Of a stretch of 64,000 nt of DNA, positions 17,500-25,480 are shown in pieces. Made by a program: the position numbers and the translations under genes. The notes beneath the pieces were generated by a model, which was not told where the DNA came from, ran no database searches, and saw nothing but the letters and a program-made list of their open reading frames with translations. This DNA is from UBA6165 sp044233745. Its GTDB lineage: Bacteria > Bacteroidota > Bacteroidia > Flavobacteriales_D > Crocinitomicaceae. Location: positions 1 through 64,000 of the forward strand of contig JBIIJN010000001.1 in the NCBI GenBank assembly GCA_044233745.1, in the 5' to 3' direction. Within the stretch, counting starts at the first letter, position 1, and each line of letters starts with the position of its first letter.

Positions 17500-18186
17500 A
17501 TGCAAAAATTAGTTGTATTATCAGGAGCGGGCATCAGCGCCGAGAGTGGCTTGGGCACATTTCGTGATTCGGGTGGTTTGTGGGAGAATTTCCGCATTGA
17601 GGATGTGGCCACACCAGAAGCTTGGCATAAGGACAAAGCTTTGGTTTTGGAGTTTTACAACATGCGCAGGAAAGTGAACAATGCCGCGCAACCCAATGAG
17701 GCTCATCGACTTTTGGCTGATTTGGAGCAGCATTTTGATGTACACATTGTGACGCAAAACATCGACGATTTACATGAGCGCGCGGGTTCTACTAAGGTGC
17801 TTCATTTGCATGGCGAAATTACCAAAGCGAAAAGCTCAGGACCCAATCAGGAAAAGGCGTATTATGATATTGATGGTGATAACATTGAACTTGGTGATTT
17901 ATGTCCAGGTGGTTATCAACTTCGTCCGCATGTGGTGTGGTTTGGTGAAGCGGTGCCTTTGCTTGATGAGGCCGCAGCAATTGTGAATCAAGCGGATGTT
18001 TTCCTTGTGATTGGGACTTCCTTGAATGTGTATCCTGCGGCTGGGTTAATTCACGCTGTTTCTAACAAATGTCGTTGTTTTGCTATTGACCCGAAGGATA
18101 TACCCGTTGGAGGGAGATTTACGCATATTCGGGAGGAAGCTGGGGAGGGGATGGAGCAGTTTAGGCGGCTGGTTGCTGGTCTCTAG
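17500..18186 (+). CDS. Sir2 family NAD-dependent protein deacylase without zinc cysteines
   Basis: A 228-residue sirtuin. It has the NAD-binding GAGISAESGLGTFRDSGG at residues 9-26, TQNIDDLHERAG near 85-97, the catalytic His in HLHGEI near 105, HVVWFGEAVP near 145 and IGTSLNVYPA near 170. The pair Tyr/Arg in FYNMRRKV (near residue 52) is the class III signature associated with removal of succinyl/malonyl groups. The small domain between about 110 and 140 has only one cysteine (GDLCPGG) in place of the four that normally bind structural zinc. The closest functional guess is a CobB/SIRT5-like desuccinylase; the zinc loss is directly visible. Confidence 0.9.
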   Translation: MQKLVVLSGAGISAESGLGTFRDSGGLWENFRIEDVATPEAWHKDKALVLEFYNMRRKVNNAAQPNEAHRLLADLEQHFDVHIVTQNIDDLHERAGSTKVLHLHGEITKAKSSGPNQEKAYYDIDGDNIELGDLCPGGYQLRPHVVWFGEAVPLLDEAAAIVNQADVFLVIGTSLNVYPAAGLIHAVSNKCRCFAIDPKDIPVGGRFTHIREEAGEGMEQFRRLVAGL

Positions 18187-18300
18187 CCACTGGCTACTAG
18201 CTTCTGGCGGTTAGCTATTGGGTACTGGCAACTGACTAAAGCGTAGCGGCCTAGGAGCTAACGTGCCGCGGCAGTCAAGAAGCGAAGCGAGCCAATTGCT
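18185..18300. repeat. degenerate intergenic TAGC/TTGG repeat element, second member
   Basis: Sequence built from variants of TAGCCACTGGCTACTAG and TTAGCTATTGGGTACTGG, ending in GAAGCGAAGCGAGCCAATTG. It lies between convergent genes, like the related stretch at 6462-6539. Confidence 0.55.
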
Positions 18301-18303
18301 AAA

Positions 18304-18933
18304 CTACTCCTCGTATCCAATCCAGATGGTTTTGTAAAGATTTCTAACGATATTTTCGTGGGTTTTGTGGATGATGAAAATACCATTGACATCGGGTACT
18401 CGGACAGAAAACACATTGCCTTTGTATTGATTGAAAACAGCGTCGAAGAAAGCGTCGTGTACCATTAATTTGTTGAACCAACCGATATCTGAAGTAGAGC
18501 CATCCATGTTGAATTCGGCATGTAAATCCAGAAAATCTGTTCCTGTATTGTGCTTGTAGGCTATGAAACGGGCCATGGAGTCTTGTTGTGCTGGGTTGTA
18601 TTTTTCGCCATCCAAATAGATGTATTGGGCTCTACACATTTGGTCGATGTCTGTTTCGACGATTTTGAACAAGTAGCTTTTCATGCCAAGTCTGTCCAAA
18701 GTCATTTGGCGAATTTCACCCAAAACTGGATTTTTGATAGCCGGATATTTTGTGGTATCGATGTCGGATAATATTTCTGAAAAAATGCGCCAAGATGGGT
18801 GAACTGTTTTCAGAGAGTCAACTTGATTGAAAGCAGCAGTACTTTTCAATACGCGACGGACTTGGTTTTCTGATTGGGAAAAGCATGAGAAGACTGAAAA
18901 CACTAAAATTGCTGTGAAAATATTTTTATTCAT
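18304..18933 (-). CDS. exported protein with parvulin-like (PpiC-type) C-terminal domain
   Basis: 209 residues from the ATG at 18933. The N-terminus is a signal peptide (MNKNIFTAILVFSVFSCFSQ); it contains a cysteine but no clean lipobox. The C-terminal half reads like a PPIC-type peptidyl-prolyl isomerase: RAQYIYLDGE, TGTDFLDLHAEFNMDG, DIGWFNKLMVHDAFFDAVF, GIFIIHKTHE match the order and spacing of parvulin strands and helices. This is fold recognition by eye, so the enzyme activity is an inference. The start overlaps the stop of the upstream membrane protein by 8 nt (ATGAATAA), so the two are probably translated together. Confidence 0.65.
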   Translation of the reverse strand: MNKNIFTAILVFSVFSCFSQSENQVRRVLKSTAAFNQVDSLKTVHPSWRIFSEILSDIDTTKYPAIKNPVLGEIRQMTLDRLGMKSYLFKIVETDIDQMCRAQYIYLDGEKYNPAQQDSMARFIAYKHNTGTDFLDLHAEFNMDGSTSDIGWFNKLMVHDAFFDAVFNQYKGNVFSVRVPDVNGIFIIHKTHENIVRNLYKTIWIGYEE

Positions 18934-19429
18934 GTATTTCGGTTTTTGTAAAAATCTGATTAATGATGGTTTGAATTTCTTTGGCTCTTCTGCTTCCGAT
19001 GAACAATTTTTTTCCGTTTTTAAAATCAATTTGGATACCATCAAATCCATAGAGTGTATAGGCTTTTCCATATCCACCCAAGCTGTAACGCAGGCCCCAA
19101 CCACCAAATTCTATCATGGGGCTCGAAGTGCGTGCGTAACATTTTTCAATGTCTTCCCAGCGGTGTTTTTTGTAAAACCAATGAAATGGAAAAAACACAA
19201 CTCGAATTCCGGATTCATCGATTCTCATTCGAATTTCAAGCAACATAAAAAAAAGGGAGACAGCCGAAATCAAGAGAAAAAAATAAACAACAGAAGAATC
19301 AGAATGATCAGCCTGCAAAGACAATAACGTTTGATAGGCCAATATCATATTAACGGCTAGCAAGGGTATATAGACCCACGGTTTTCGATAGTTGTGAATT
19401 TCAAAAATAGAGACTTTGGCAGCAGACAT
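18926..19429 (-). CDS. membrane protein with PH-like domain
   Basis: A 167-residue protein with two hydrophobic helices (about 19-38 and 48-64). A soluble domain follows whose pattern is of a bacterial pleckstrin-homology-like fold: MRIDESGIRVVFFPFHWFYK, WEDIEKCYARTSSP, GFDGIQIDFKNGKKLFIGSRRAKEI. Such domains are common in small membrane proteins of unknown role. It overlaps the parvulin-like gene downstream by 8 nt. No function is assigned. Confidence 0.7.
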   Translation of the reverse strand: MSAAKVSIFEIHNYRKPWVYIPLLAVNMILAYQTLLSLQADHSDSSVVYFFLLISAVSLFFMLLEIRMRIDESGIRVVFFPFHWFYKKHRWEDIEKCYARTSSPMIEFGGWGLRYSLGGYGKAYTLYGFDGIQIDFKNGKKLFIGSRRAKEIQTIINQIFTKTEIHE

Positions 19430-19567
19430 ATTTCACTTTTCTGGGCAAATTTATTGAAAAATGCGGCGAGTCAAAACTTTTCAACAATAAAATTAAGTTT
19501 ATTAACAATTTTGCAACCTTTGTTCATAACTTGCGTTGAGTAACGTGGAAGTTTTAGAAATTGTATC

Positions 19568-20479
19568 ATGAAGAATTTATCAATCACCTTGATTTTATTG
19601 GGATTTGGTTCAGTTTGGGCCAATCAATTAACGCGCACACAGTACATCGATCAATGGAAAGATGTTGCGCAAAACAACATGCAGGAGTATAAAATTCCGG
19701 CGAGCATTATTTTGGCGCAGGGCATTTTGGAAAGCAGCTTTGGCAATAGTGATTTGGCGCAAAAAGCCAACAATCATTTTGGGATAAAGTGCCACAGTTC
19801 TTGGACTGGCGATAAATTTTTCAAAGACGATGATGCCAAAAATGAGTGTTTTCGAAGTTATTCTCATGCTTTGGAATCGTATCGCGACCATGCCGTTTTT
19901 TTAACCAATGGCAAGCGTTATGCGGAACTTTTTACCTTAGAAATAAGTGATTATAAAGCATGGGCACACGGCTTGAAAAAGGCAGGATACGCCACGCATC
20001 CGCAATATGCCGAAAAGTTGATTAAAGTAGTTGAGGAGAATGAGCTGTATCGCTTTGACCAAGGAGGACCGATTGCCGCCAATGTTCGTCCGCAAAAGCC
20101 CCAAAATTCTGCGCCTGAGGCCATTGAAATTGCCAGTGTTCGAACTTCAACAGTGAATCGTGTGCAATGTGTTGTTGTTGAAAATGGTCAGACCTTGTAT
20201 CGGATTTCGAAAGCAACCGGTGTTAGTTTGAGACAGTTGTATAAATACAATGATTTTGCTGACAATCAGGAAGTTATGTCGAAAGGTGATGTTATATACT
20301 TGCAACCGAAGCGCAATAAGTCTAGTGAGAAGAAAACCTATGTAGTTAGTAACAGCAGCACAACATTGCGACAAATTTCTCAAGTAGAAGGCATCAAGTT
20401 GAAGTCTTTGATGCGCAAAAATGGAATTGAAAATCCGGATGCACCTTTGAAAATAAATAGCAAGATTAAGCTGAAGTAG
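19568..20479 (+). CDS. exported glucosaminidase (GH73) with two LysM domains
   Basis: A 303-residue peptidoglycan hydrolase. It has a signal peptide (residues 1-18, cleaved after about VWA) and a glucosaminidase domain at about 25-165 with the likely catalytic Glu in AQGILESSFG (near residue 57) and the NHFGIKCHSSW motif. Two LysM repeats follow (about 196-243 and 255-302: VENGQTLYRISKATGVSLRQL, VSNSSTTLRQISQVEGIKL). It probably cleaves N-acetylglucosaminyl bonds in the glycan strand, held to the wall by LysM. Relatives in Bacteroidota and FlgJ share this fold. It stands alone in orientation with the next T9SS gene. Confidence 0.9.
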   Translation: MKNLSITLILLGFGSVWANQLTRTQYIDQWKDVAQNNMQEYKIPASIILAQGILESSFGNSDLAQKANNHFGIKCHSSWTGDKFFKDDDAKNECFRSYSHALESYRDHAVFLTNGKRYAELFTLEISDYKAWAHGLKKAGYATHPQYAEKLIKVVEENELYRFDQGGPIAANVRPQKPQNSAPEAIEIASVRTSTVNRVQCVVVENGQTLYRISKATGVSLRQLYKYNDFADNQEVMSKGDVIYLQPKRNKSSEKKTYVVSNSSTTLRQISQVEGIKLKSLMRKNGIENPDAPLKINSKIKLK

Positions 20480-20505
20480 AATCGAGCATTTCTTTGTTTA
20501 GCACT

Positions 20506-20513
20506 TACCTTTG
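20506..20513 (+). promoter_or_regulatory. -7 box of the second T9SS protein gene
   Basis: TACCTTTG, 60 nt before the ATG at 20574. No -33 element at the usual distance. Confidence 0.5.
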
Positions 20514-20573
20514 GTTGTGTGGAAAACTAGCGCTAATTTAGCCGACTAAATAGTCAGTTCTAAAAACAACATT

Positions 20574-22994
20574 ATGAATCAATTTTTCTCGAAATGTGCT
20601 TTTTTTGTATTGGCACTAGGATTTAGTTTCGGCATTTCTGCACAAACATTTTTCACGGCATATGCTCCAGAAATTGGCACCACAGCGTGTCCAGCTTCCA
20701 ATGTTGATTTTTTAGCAGGAGTTTACACAGATTTACCATCAGGCGTTTCATTTTCTGGTTTCACAAGAAATGTTGTTACCTGCCAAAGTGCTAGTTCGCA
20801 TTATCGTTCCGCAGCATTTACGAGTACAACGCTAGCCAATGCGATTGCCGAGAACCGCTATGTTACTTGGTCGTTTTCAGCAGATGAGACTGTTTCGTTT
20901 ACCTTGAATGAGGTATCGATTCGCCACGAACGCTCGGCTTCAGGAGCAGACAATGGCGCCTTATATTATAGTGTTGATGGCGCTCCATTTGAGCAAGTGG
21001 GACAAGATTTTGCTATTCCAGAAGCGAATGCAAGAACAGCTTTTGTTTTCGGCACACCTGTATCTATTCCTGCGAATGGAACCATTACTTTTCGCTGGTA
21101 TTGTTGGAGAGTGGCTACCACTGGTGCTGGAAACGTACGTTTTAAAGGCGGATCCGATTATGCAACAGGTTCAGGGATTTCCGGCACGTTTGCATCCACA
21201 CTCCCAGGAATAACGGTTAGCCCAACAAGTTTGGGTTTATTCAATCAGACCTTGGGAAGTCCATCTGCCGAGCAATCTTTTGTGGTTTCGGGTGAAAATT
21301 TGACAGATGACATTGCTATCAACCCGCCGTCTGGTTATGAAATTTCACTAACAAGTGGCGCTGGCTTCGCGAGCAGTATTCTTTTAAGTCCAACAGATGG
21401 TGATATTCCGACTGCAACGATTTATATTCGATTAAATGCTCTTGTTGAAGGCGATTATAATGGTGTGGTTGAAGTGGGTTCTGTCGAAGTAGGCATTACA
21501 AATATAACAATTAATGGTGTTGCAAGTAATACGCCTCCACCGGCTATTGTTTTGAATCCCAATTCTTTATCTAATTTCCTTCAGTTTTTAGGCGCTCCTT
21601 CAGATGAACAAGTTTTGTTGGTTTCTGGTACATATTTGACTGCCGACATTACCTTAGACGCACCGCTGGGCTTTGAAATTTCACTGACTTCTGGTAGTGG
21701 TTTTTCCAATCAAGTAGTGCTTGGTCAGGTTGCGGGGAATGTTTCAGAAACAGCCGTTTATGTGCGTTTAAATTACGACGTAGTGGGAGCGATTTTTGAT
21801 TTCATAACTGTAACTACGGCAGGAATCGACCCAATTTCGATTACTTTGTCGGGTTCAGTTGAGGAGCCTATCCCACCAACTTTGGGTGTGTCGCCTATGA
21901 CGATGAATCCTTTTTTACAAAACTTGGGTTTTCCTTCAGCAACGCAGGTATTGACGGTTGGCGGTGAGAATTTGGCTGGTGACATTACCATCGTTTCAAC
22001 GGGCAATTTCTTTATGTCGACCGATGCTGCTGGACCTTTTTCGCAAAGCATCACATTGGTACCATTCGCAGCCTATGTAGATCCAACACAAATTTATGTG
22101 CATCTAAACGCCTCGGCTGTTGGTGTTTACAGCGGTGATATTACAGTTACTACGGTTAATGTGGCTCCAGTGGTTATTGCAATGTCTGGGGAAACTTTTG
22201 AGCCAAGTGGTTCTTTATTGTATTACTGGCATTTCAATACTTTAGAGACACCAGAAGATGTCACTTCTATTGACGCAGATTATTCTTTGGTTCCCGGCGT
22301 AGTTGGTTCTTTTTCTTACACAAATCCTGTGGCAGGTCAGCGCGATATGGACGCCTACGACACTGGCTCTTTGTTAAACGCTCAAATGGGAGAGGGTTCT
22401 GGAAAGGCAGTGCGCGTTAGAAATCCTTCTACCGATAGAACTTTGGATTTTTATGTGCCTACGAATATGGCCAGCGGTATTCATTTTACCTATACAACGC
22501 AGCGCTCTAATCAAGGTGCTCAAGAAAACATATTCTCTTATTCTGTAGATGGCATCAATTTCATCACGGCAGGTTTAACACCCAATGTGATTCTGGTTTC
22601 AACATCGTATGTGGTTTATAGTTTAGATTTTTCAGCTATTCCAGAAGCCAATGACAATCCTAATTTTAGAATTCGCATGGCGTTTAATGGCAGCACAGCC
22701 AACACAACGGGCAGCAGTCGCATTGATAATATTACCCTTTTTGCTGATACCTATTTGGGTATTGAACAGCAACAGGGATCTCAAGTTGTTCTTTTCCCAA
22801 ATCCTGCCCATCAAGACATTCAAATTTTGACAGATGCTACTGTTTCAAGTGTTACTATTTTGGATTTGAATGGACGATTTATTTCACAAGCGTATACAAA
22901 TATTATTTCTCTTGAGCACATGGAAAGCGGCATGTATTTGATGCTTATTGAAACGACACAAGGCACATTTCAGAGAACATTTGTGAAGCCATAA
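20574..22994 (+). CDS. secreted repeat protein with T9SS type A sorting domain
   Basis: An 806-residue exported protein. It has a signal peptide (residues 1-23, ends FGISAQ) and an N-terminal beta-rich domain to about residue 205. Three tandem Ig-like modules of about 105 residues follow (about 211, 323 and 433), each opening with the pattern L.....LG.PS..Q...VSG..L..DI and containing GYEISLTSG or a variant. A lectin/jelly-roll-like region (about 545-725) comes next, and a C-terminal sorting domain (VVLFPNPAHQDIQIL, GMYLMLIETTQG) makes up the last 70 residues. It is likely exported by the T9SS; ligand unknown. The third module has lost the EISLTSG signature and is the most divergent. A strong terminator follows. 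Confidence 0.85.
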   Translation: MNQFFSKCAFFVLALGFSFGISAQTFFTAYAPEIGTTACPASNVDFLAGVYTDLPSGVSFSGFTRNVVTCQSASSHYRSAAFTSTTLANAIAENRYVTWSFSADETVSFTLNEVSIRHERSASGADNGALYYSVDGAPFEQVGQDFAIPEANARTAFVFGTPVSIPANGTITFRWYCWRVATTGAGNVRFKGGSDYATGSGISGTFASTLPGITVSPTSLGLFNQTLGSPSAEQSFVVSGENLTDDIAINPPSGYEISLTSGAGFASSILLSPTDGDIPTATIYIRLNALVEGDYNGVVEVGSVEVGITNITINGVASNTPPPAIVLNPNSLSNFLQFLGAPSDEQVLLVSGTYLTADITLDAPLGFEISLTSGSGFSNQVVLGQVAGNVSETAVYVRLNYDVVGAIFDFITVTTAGIDPISITLSGSVEEPIPPTLGVSPMTMNPFLQNLGFPSATQVLTVGGENLAGDITIVSTGNFFMSTDAAGPFSQSITLVPFAAYVDPTQIYVHLNASAVGVYSGDITVTTVNVAPVVIAMSGETFEPSGSLLYYWHFNTLETPEDVTSIDADYSLVPGVVGSFSYTNPVAGQRDMDAYDTGSLLNAQMGEGSGKAVRVRNPSTDRTLDFYVPTNMASGIHFTYTTQRSNQGAQENIFSYSVDGINFITAGLTPNVILVSTSYVVYSLDFSAIPEANDNPNFRIRMAFNGSTANTTGSSRIDNITLFADTYLGIEQQQGSQVVLFPNPAHQDIQILTDATVSSVTILDLNGRFISQAYTNIISLEHMESGMYLMLIETTQGTFQRTFVKP

Positions 22995-23016
22995 GCCCTC
23001 ATTTTTTATGATGATG

Positions 23017-23050
23017 TCCGCGGGTTATTACTCGCGGATTTTTTGTTTTT
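23017..23050 (+). terminator. rho-independent terminator of the second T9SS protein gene
   Basis: Arms TCCGCGGG (23017-23024) and CTCGCGGA (23031-23038), one G-U pair, 6-nt loop TTATTA, tail TTTTTTGTTTTT. Confidence 0.9.
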
Positions 23051-23102
23051 ACTTCAATTTGATACCTTTTTGAATTTGTGACATTATAAACTTGAGATTT
23101 CT

Positions 23103-23309
23103 GTGTTGAGTCGTGATTTGGTATTGTCGCTCGCCCACACTCAACTGGGTGTATTTGATAAGCACGGAAAAGAAATTATTCCATGCGAATATGATCTAAT
23201 CATCATCAAAAAGGACTATTTACGCACGCACAGCTATGGTAAAATTCACATTTGGAACAACAGATTTCAACGAATTTTGGAATCGGATGTTTTTGGATTG
23301 ACCCAATAA
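23103..23309 (+). CDS. WG-repeat fragment, possible remnant gene
   Basis: A 68-residue reading frame starting at GTG. Residues 17-31 (GVFDKHGKEIIPCEY) match the WG/KWG beta-repeat consensus (usually a tandem array in long proteins), followed by a second half unit (GKIHIWNNRFQRI). There is no signal peptide and no second full repeat, and an in-frame stop lies 24 nt upstream. It may be the last unit of an eroded WG-repeat protein or a short real gene. No promoter is evident. Confidence 0.35.
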   Translation: MLSRDLVLSLAHTQLGVFDKHGKEIIPCEYDLIIIKKDYLRTHSYGKIHIWNNRFQRILESDVFGLTQ

Positions 23310-23321
23310 CCTGGGTTCGGT

Positions 23322-24614
23322 CTAGTCAAATTTCAGGATAAAATTGGTTTTTTTACCTTTGCCCAATAGGATGTATTTTCCGCTAATTAAATCAGAATCA
23401 GACAGTTTGAAATTGGCGTCAACTTTATTTTTATTTACTGAAATGGCATTTGCAGTAATTTCTCTTGTTGCCTCTTTGTTAGAACTCAAGAAGCCCCCTT
23501 TTCCAACTAATGCGTCAATCAATGATAGATTATCTAATTCCGCCTTTGGTAGCGTTGTAGTTTGAACACCATCGAAAATTTCATTGAACTGTTTTTCAGT
23601 CAACTGCTTCAAGTCTTCAGTAGTTGATTTACCAAAAAGAATATTCGACGCAACAATGGCGTGATTCAAGTCTGCCTCAGAATGCACCATTTTGGTCAAT
23701 TCTGCTGCCAATGCACGTTGCAGTTCTCTTAAATGCGGAGCTTCTTGATGCGCAGCAATCAGCTGTTCAATCTCGTTTCTATTGAGAAAAGTAAATATTT
23801 TGATGTATTTGGCAGCGTCATCGTCTGATGTATTTAACCAATATTGGTAGAATTTATAAGGTGATGTCAGCTCAGCATCGAGCCAAACATTTCCACTTTC
23901 AGATTTGCCGAATTTTGTGCCGTCTGCTTTAGTAATCAGCGGACAAGTTATTGCGAAGGCTTTTCCACCGTCAATTCTTCGGATAAGTTCAGTTCCCGTT
24001 GTGATATTTCCCCATTGGTCAGAGCCACCCATTTGAATGGTGCAGTTATGCGTTCTGTTGAGATGCAAAAAGTCGTAACCTTGAACCAATTGATACGAAA
24101 ATTCAGTAAAAGACATGCCTTCGCTTTCATCACTGGCAATTCTTTTCTTTACAGAATCTTTGGCCATCATGTAGTTGACCGTAATATGCTTGCCCACGTC
24201 GCGAATAAATTCTAAAAAACTGATGGGCTTCATCCAGTCATAGTTGTTTACTAAAACGGCAGCATTATTTTCTTTGCTGTCGAAATCCAAAAATTTAGCC
24301 AGCTGTTTTTTCTGACAGTTGAGGTTGTGATTCAGGGTATTTTCATCGAGGAAATTTCTCTCCGACGATTTACCAGAGGGATCGCCAATCATGCCAGTGG
24401 CACCGCCTACCAACGCCAGAGGTTTGTGTCCAGCGCGTTGAAAATGAGCCAATAACATAATCGGAACAAGATTTCCTAAGTGCAATGAATCGGCAGTAGG
24501 GTCGAAACCAACATAAGCAGTGCGCATTTGTTTGTTTAGATGTTCTTCAACACCAGGCATGATGTCGTGAATCATTCCTCTCCAGGTAAGTTCTTCTACA
24601 AAGTTAATTGGCAT
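23322..24614 (-). CDS. tyrS: tyrosine--tRNA ligase
   Basis: A 430-residue class I aminoacyl-tRNA synthetase charging tRNA-Tyr. It has the Tyr-adenylate site YVGFDPTADSLHLGN (HIGH-like, near 33-47), the GGSDQWGNITTG motif near 190-201 and the KMSKS equivalent KFGKS near 230. A C-terminal S4 RNA-binding domain follows (about 355-430). The start is the ATG at 24614 (MPINFVEELTWRG): this matches the family N-terminus, and a -7 box at 24633-24640 lies inside the longer reading frame. Confidence 0.96.
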   Translation of the reverse strand: MPINFVEELTWRGMIHDIMPGVEEHLNKQMRTAYVGFDPTADSLHLGNLVPIMLLAHFQRAGHKPLALVGGATGMIGDPSGKSSERNFLDENTLNHNLNCQKKQLAKFLDFDSKENNAAVLVNNYDWMKPISFLEFIRDVGKHITVNYMMAKDSVKKRIASDESEGMSFTEFSYQLVQGYDFLHLNRTHNCTIQMGGSDQWGNITTGTELIRRIDGGKAFAITCPLITKADGTKFGKSESGNVWLDAELTSPYKFYQYWLNTSDDDAAKYIKIFTFLNRNEIEQLIAAHQEAPHLRELQRALAAELTKMVHSEADLNHAIVASNILFGKSTTEDLKQLTEKQFNEIFDGVQTTTLPKAELDNLSLIDALVGKGGFLSSNKEATREITANAISVNKNKVDANFKLSDSDLISGKYILLGKGKKTNFILKFD

Positions 24615-24632
24615 ACAAAAAGTTTTAGGCCG

Positions 24633-24640
24633 CAAAAATA
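24633..24640 (-). promoter_or_regulatory. -7 box of tyrS
   Basis: Minus strand TATTTTTG, 18 nt before the tyrS ATG, within the short gap after the BtuF-like gene. Confidence 0.55.
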
Positions 24641-24670
24641 GGAAAAATAAGACGATGGGATGTTTAAGAT

Positions 24671-25459
24671 TTAGTCTTCGAGTTGTTTCTTTAACTCTAG
24701 AAAATATGGTGCATAATGACTGAGTCGGCTTCCATACCAAGAGAAGAGTTCACCATCTACCAAGGCAACTTGACTATTGGGAAAGCTACTTAAAAAAAAA
24801 CATAGGTGTTTTTCTTTAAATGGAAAGGGTTCAGAGGAAAGGAAAATATAATCAGGTTCAAGAGTCTGTGATTCAGTGATTGTGAGCTCGGGATAGCGTT
24901 CTTTTTGAGCTGCGGCATTTTCAAGACCGAGATGCATCAGTATGGCATCGATAAAAGTGTCTTTCCCAGCAATCATTAAGGGCTCATTCCAAATCACGTA
25001 TAAAACTTTTTTGTTTGGAAATAACCCCTGAATTTGCTTGAATCCTGTCTTAATATTTGTAGTTAACTGTTCGGCTTTTTCTTTTTTTGATACGAGGCAC
25101 CCAATTTTATCAATCATGTCATAAGCACTGTCTAAATCCCGAACGTCTGAAATCCATACTGGCGCAATTTTCTCCAAAGCTTCAATGTCTGATTTTGTGT
25201 TTTCCTCTTTATTGGCAATTATTAGTGTAGGCGACAGGGATTTGACTTTCTCGATGTTTACTGTTTTTGTGCCGCCGATTCTTGTTTTTGTCCTATACCA
25301 AACATCCGGATGAACACAAAATTTGGTTATCCCAACAACTTCCTCATCTAAACCCAAATCATAGAGCAATTCTGTTTGACTGGGAACAAGAGAAATTATC
25401 CTGAGTGGTTTATCAAACAGCGTAATCGATCTATTTAGTTGATCTGTAAAGTCAGACAT
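24671..25459 (-). CDS. BtuF-like helical-backbone substrate-binding protein, no signal peptide
   Basis: 262 residues of the cobalamin/iron-siderophore binding protein fold (BtuF/TroA-like): RIISLVPSQTELLYDLGL near 19, VVGITKFCVHP, GGTKTVNIEKV, LSPTLIIANKEEN, and a C-terminal half with YVIWNEPLMIAGKDTFIDA. Family members usually carry a signal peptide or lipobox and deliver cobalamin or iron to an ABC importer. This one starts directly with a polar N-terminus and no transporter genes adjoin, as is common for the stand-alone Bacteroidota versions. Substrate is not assignable. Confidence 0.8.
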   Translation of the reverse strand: MSDFTDQLNRSITLFDKPLRIISLVPSQTELLYDLGLDEEVVGITKFCVHPDVWYRTKTRIGGTKTVNIEKVKSLSPTLIIANKEENTKSDIEALEKIAPVWISDVRDLDSAYDMIDKIGCLVSKKEKAEQLTTNIKTGFKQIQGLFPNKKVLYVIWNEPLMIAGKDTFIDAILMHLGLENAAAQKERYPELTITESQTLEPDYIFLSSEPFPFKEKHLCFFLSSFPNSQVALVDGELFSWYGSRLSHYAPYFLELKKQLED

Positions 25460-25463
25460 AAGA

Positions 25464-25471
25464 CAAAAATA
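25464..25471 (-). promoter_or_regulatory. -7 box of the BtuF-like gene
   Basis: Minus strand TATTTTTG ending 4 nt before the ATG at 25459; a transcript from here would have almost no leader. Confidence 0.5.
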
Positions 25472-25480
25472 CCGTTCAAA

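Noticed and set aside
24615..24740. 42-residue N-terminal extension of TyrS
   Set aside because: The sequence includes the promoter box at 24633-24640 and the end of the BtuF-like gene, and the ATG at 24614 matches the family.
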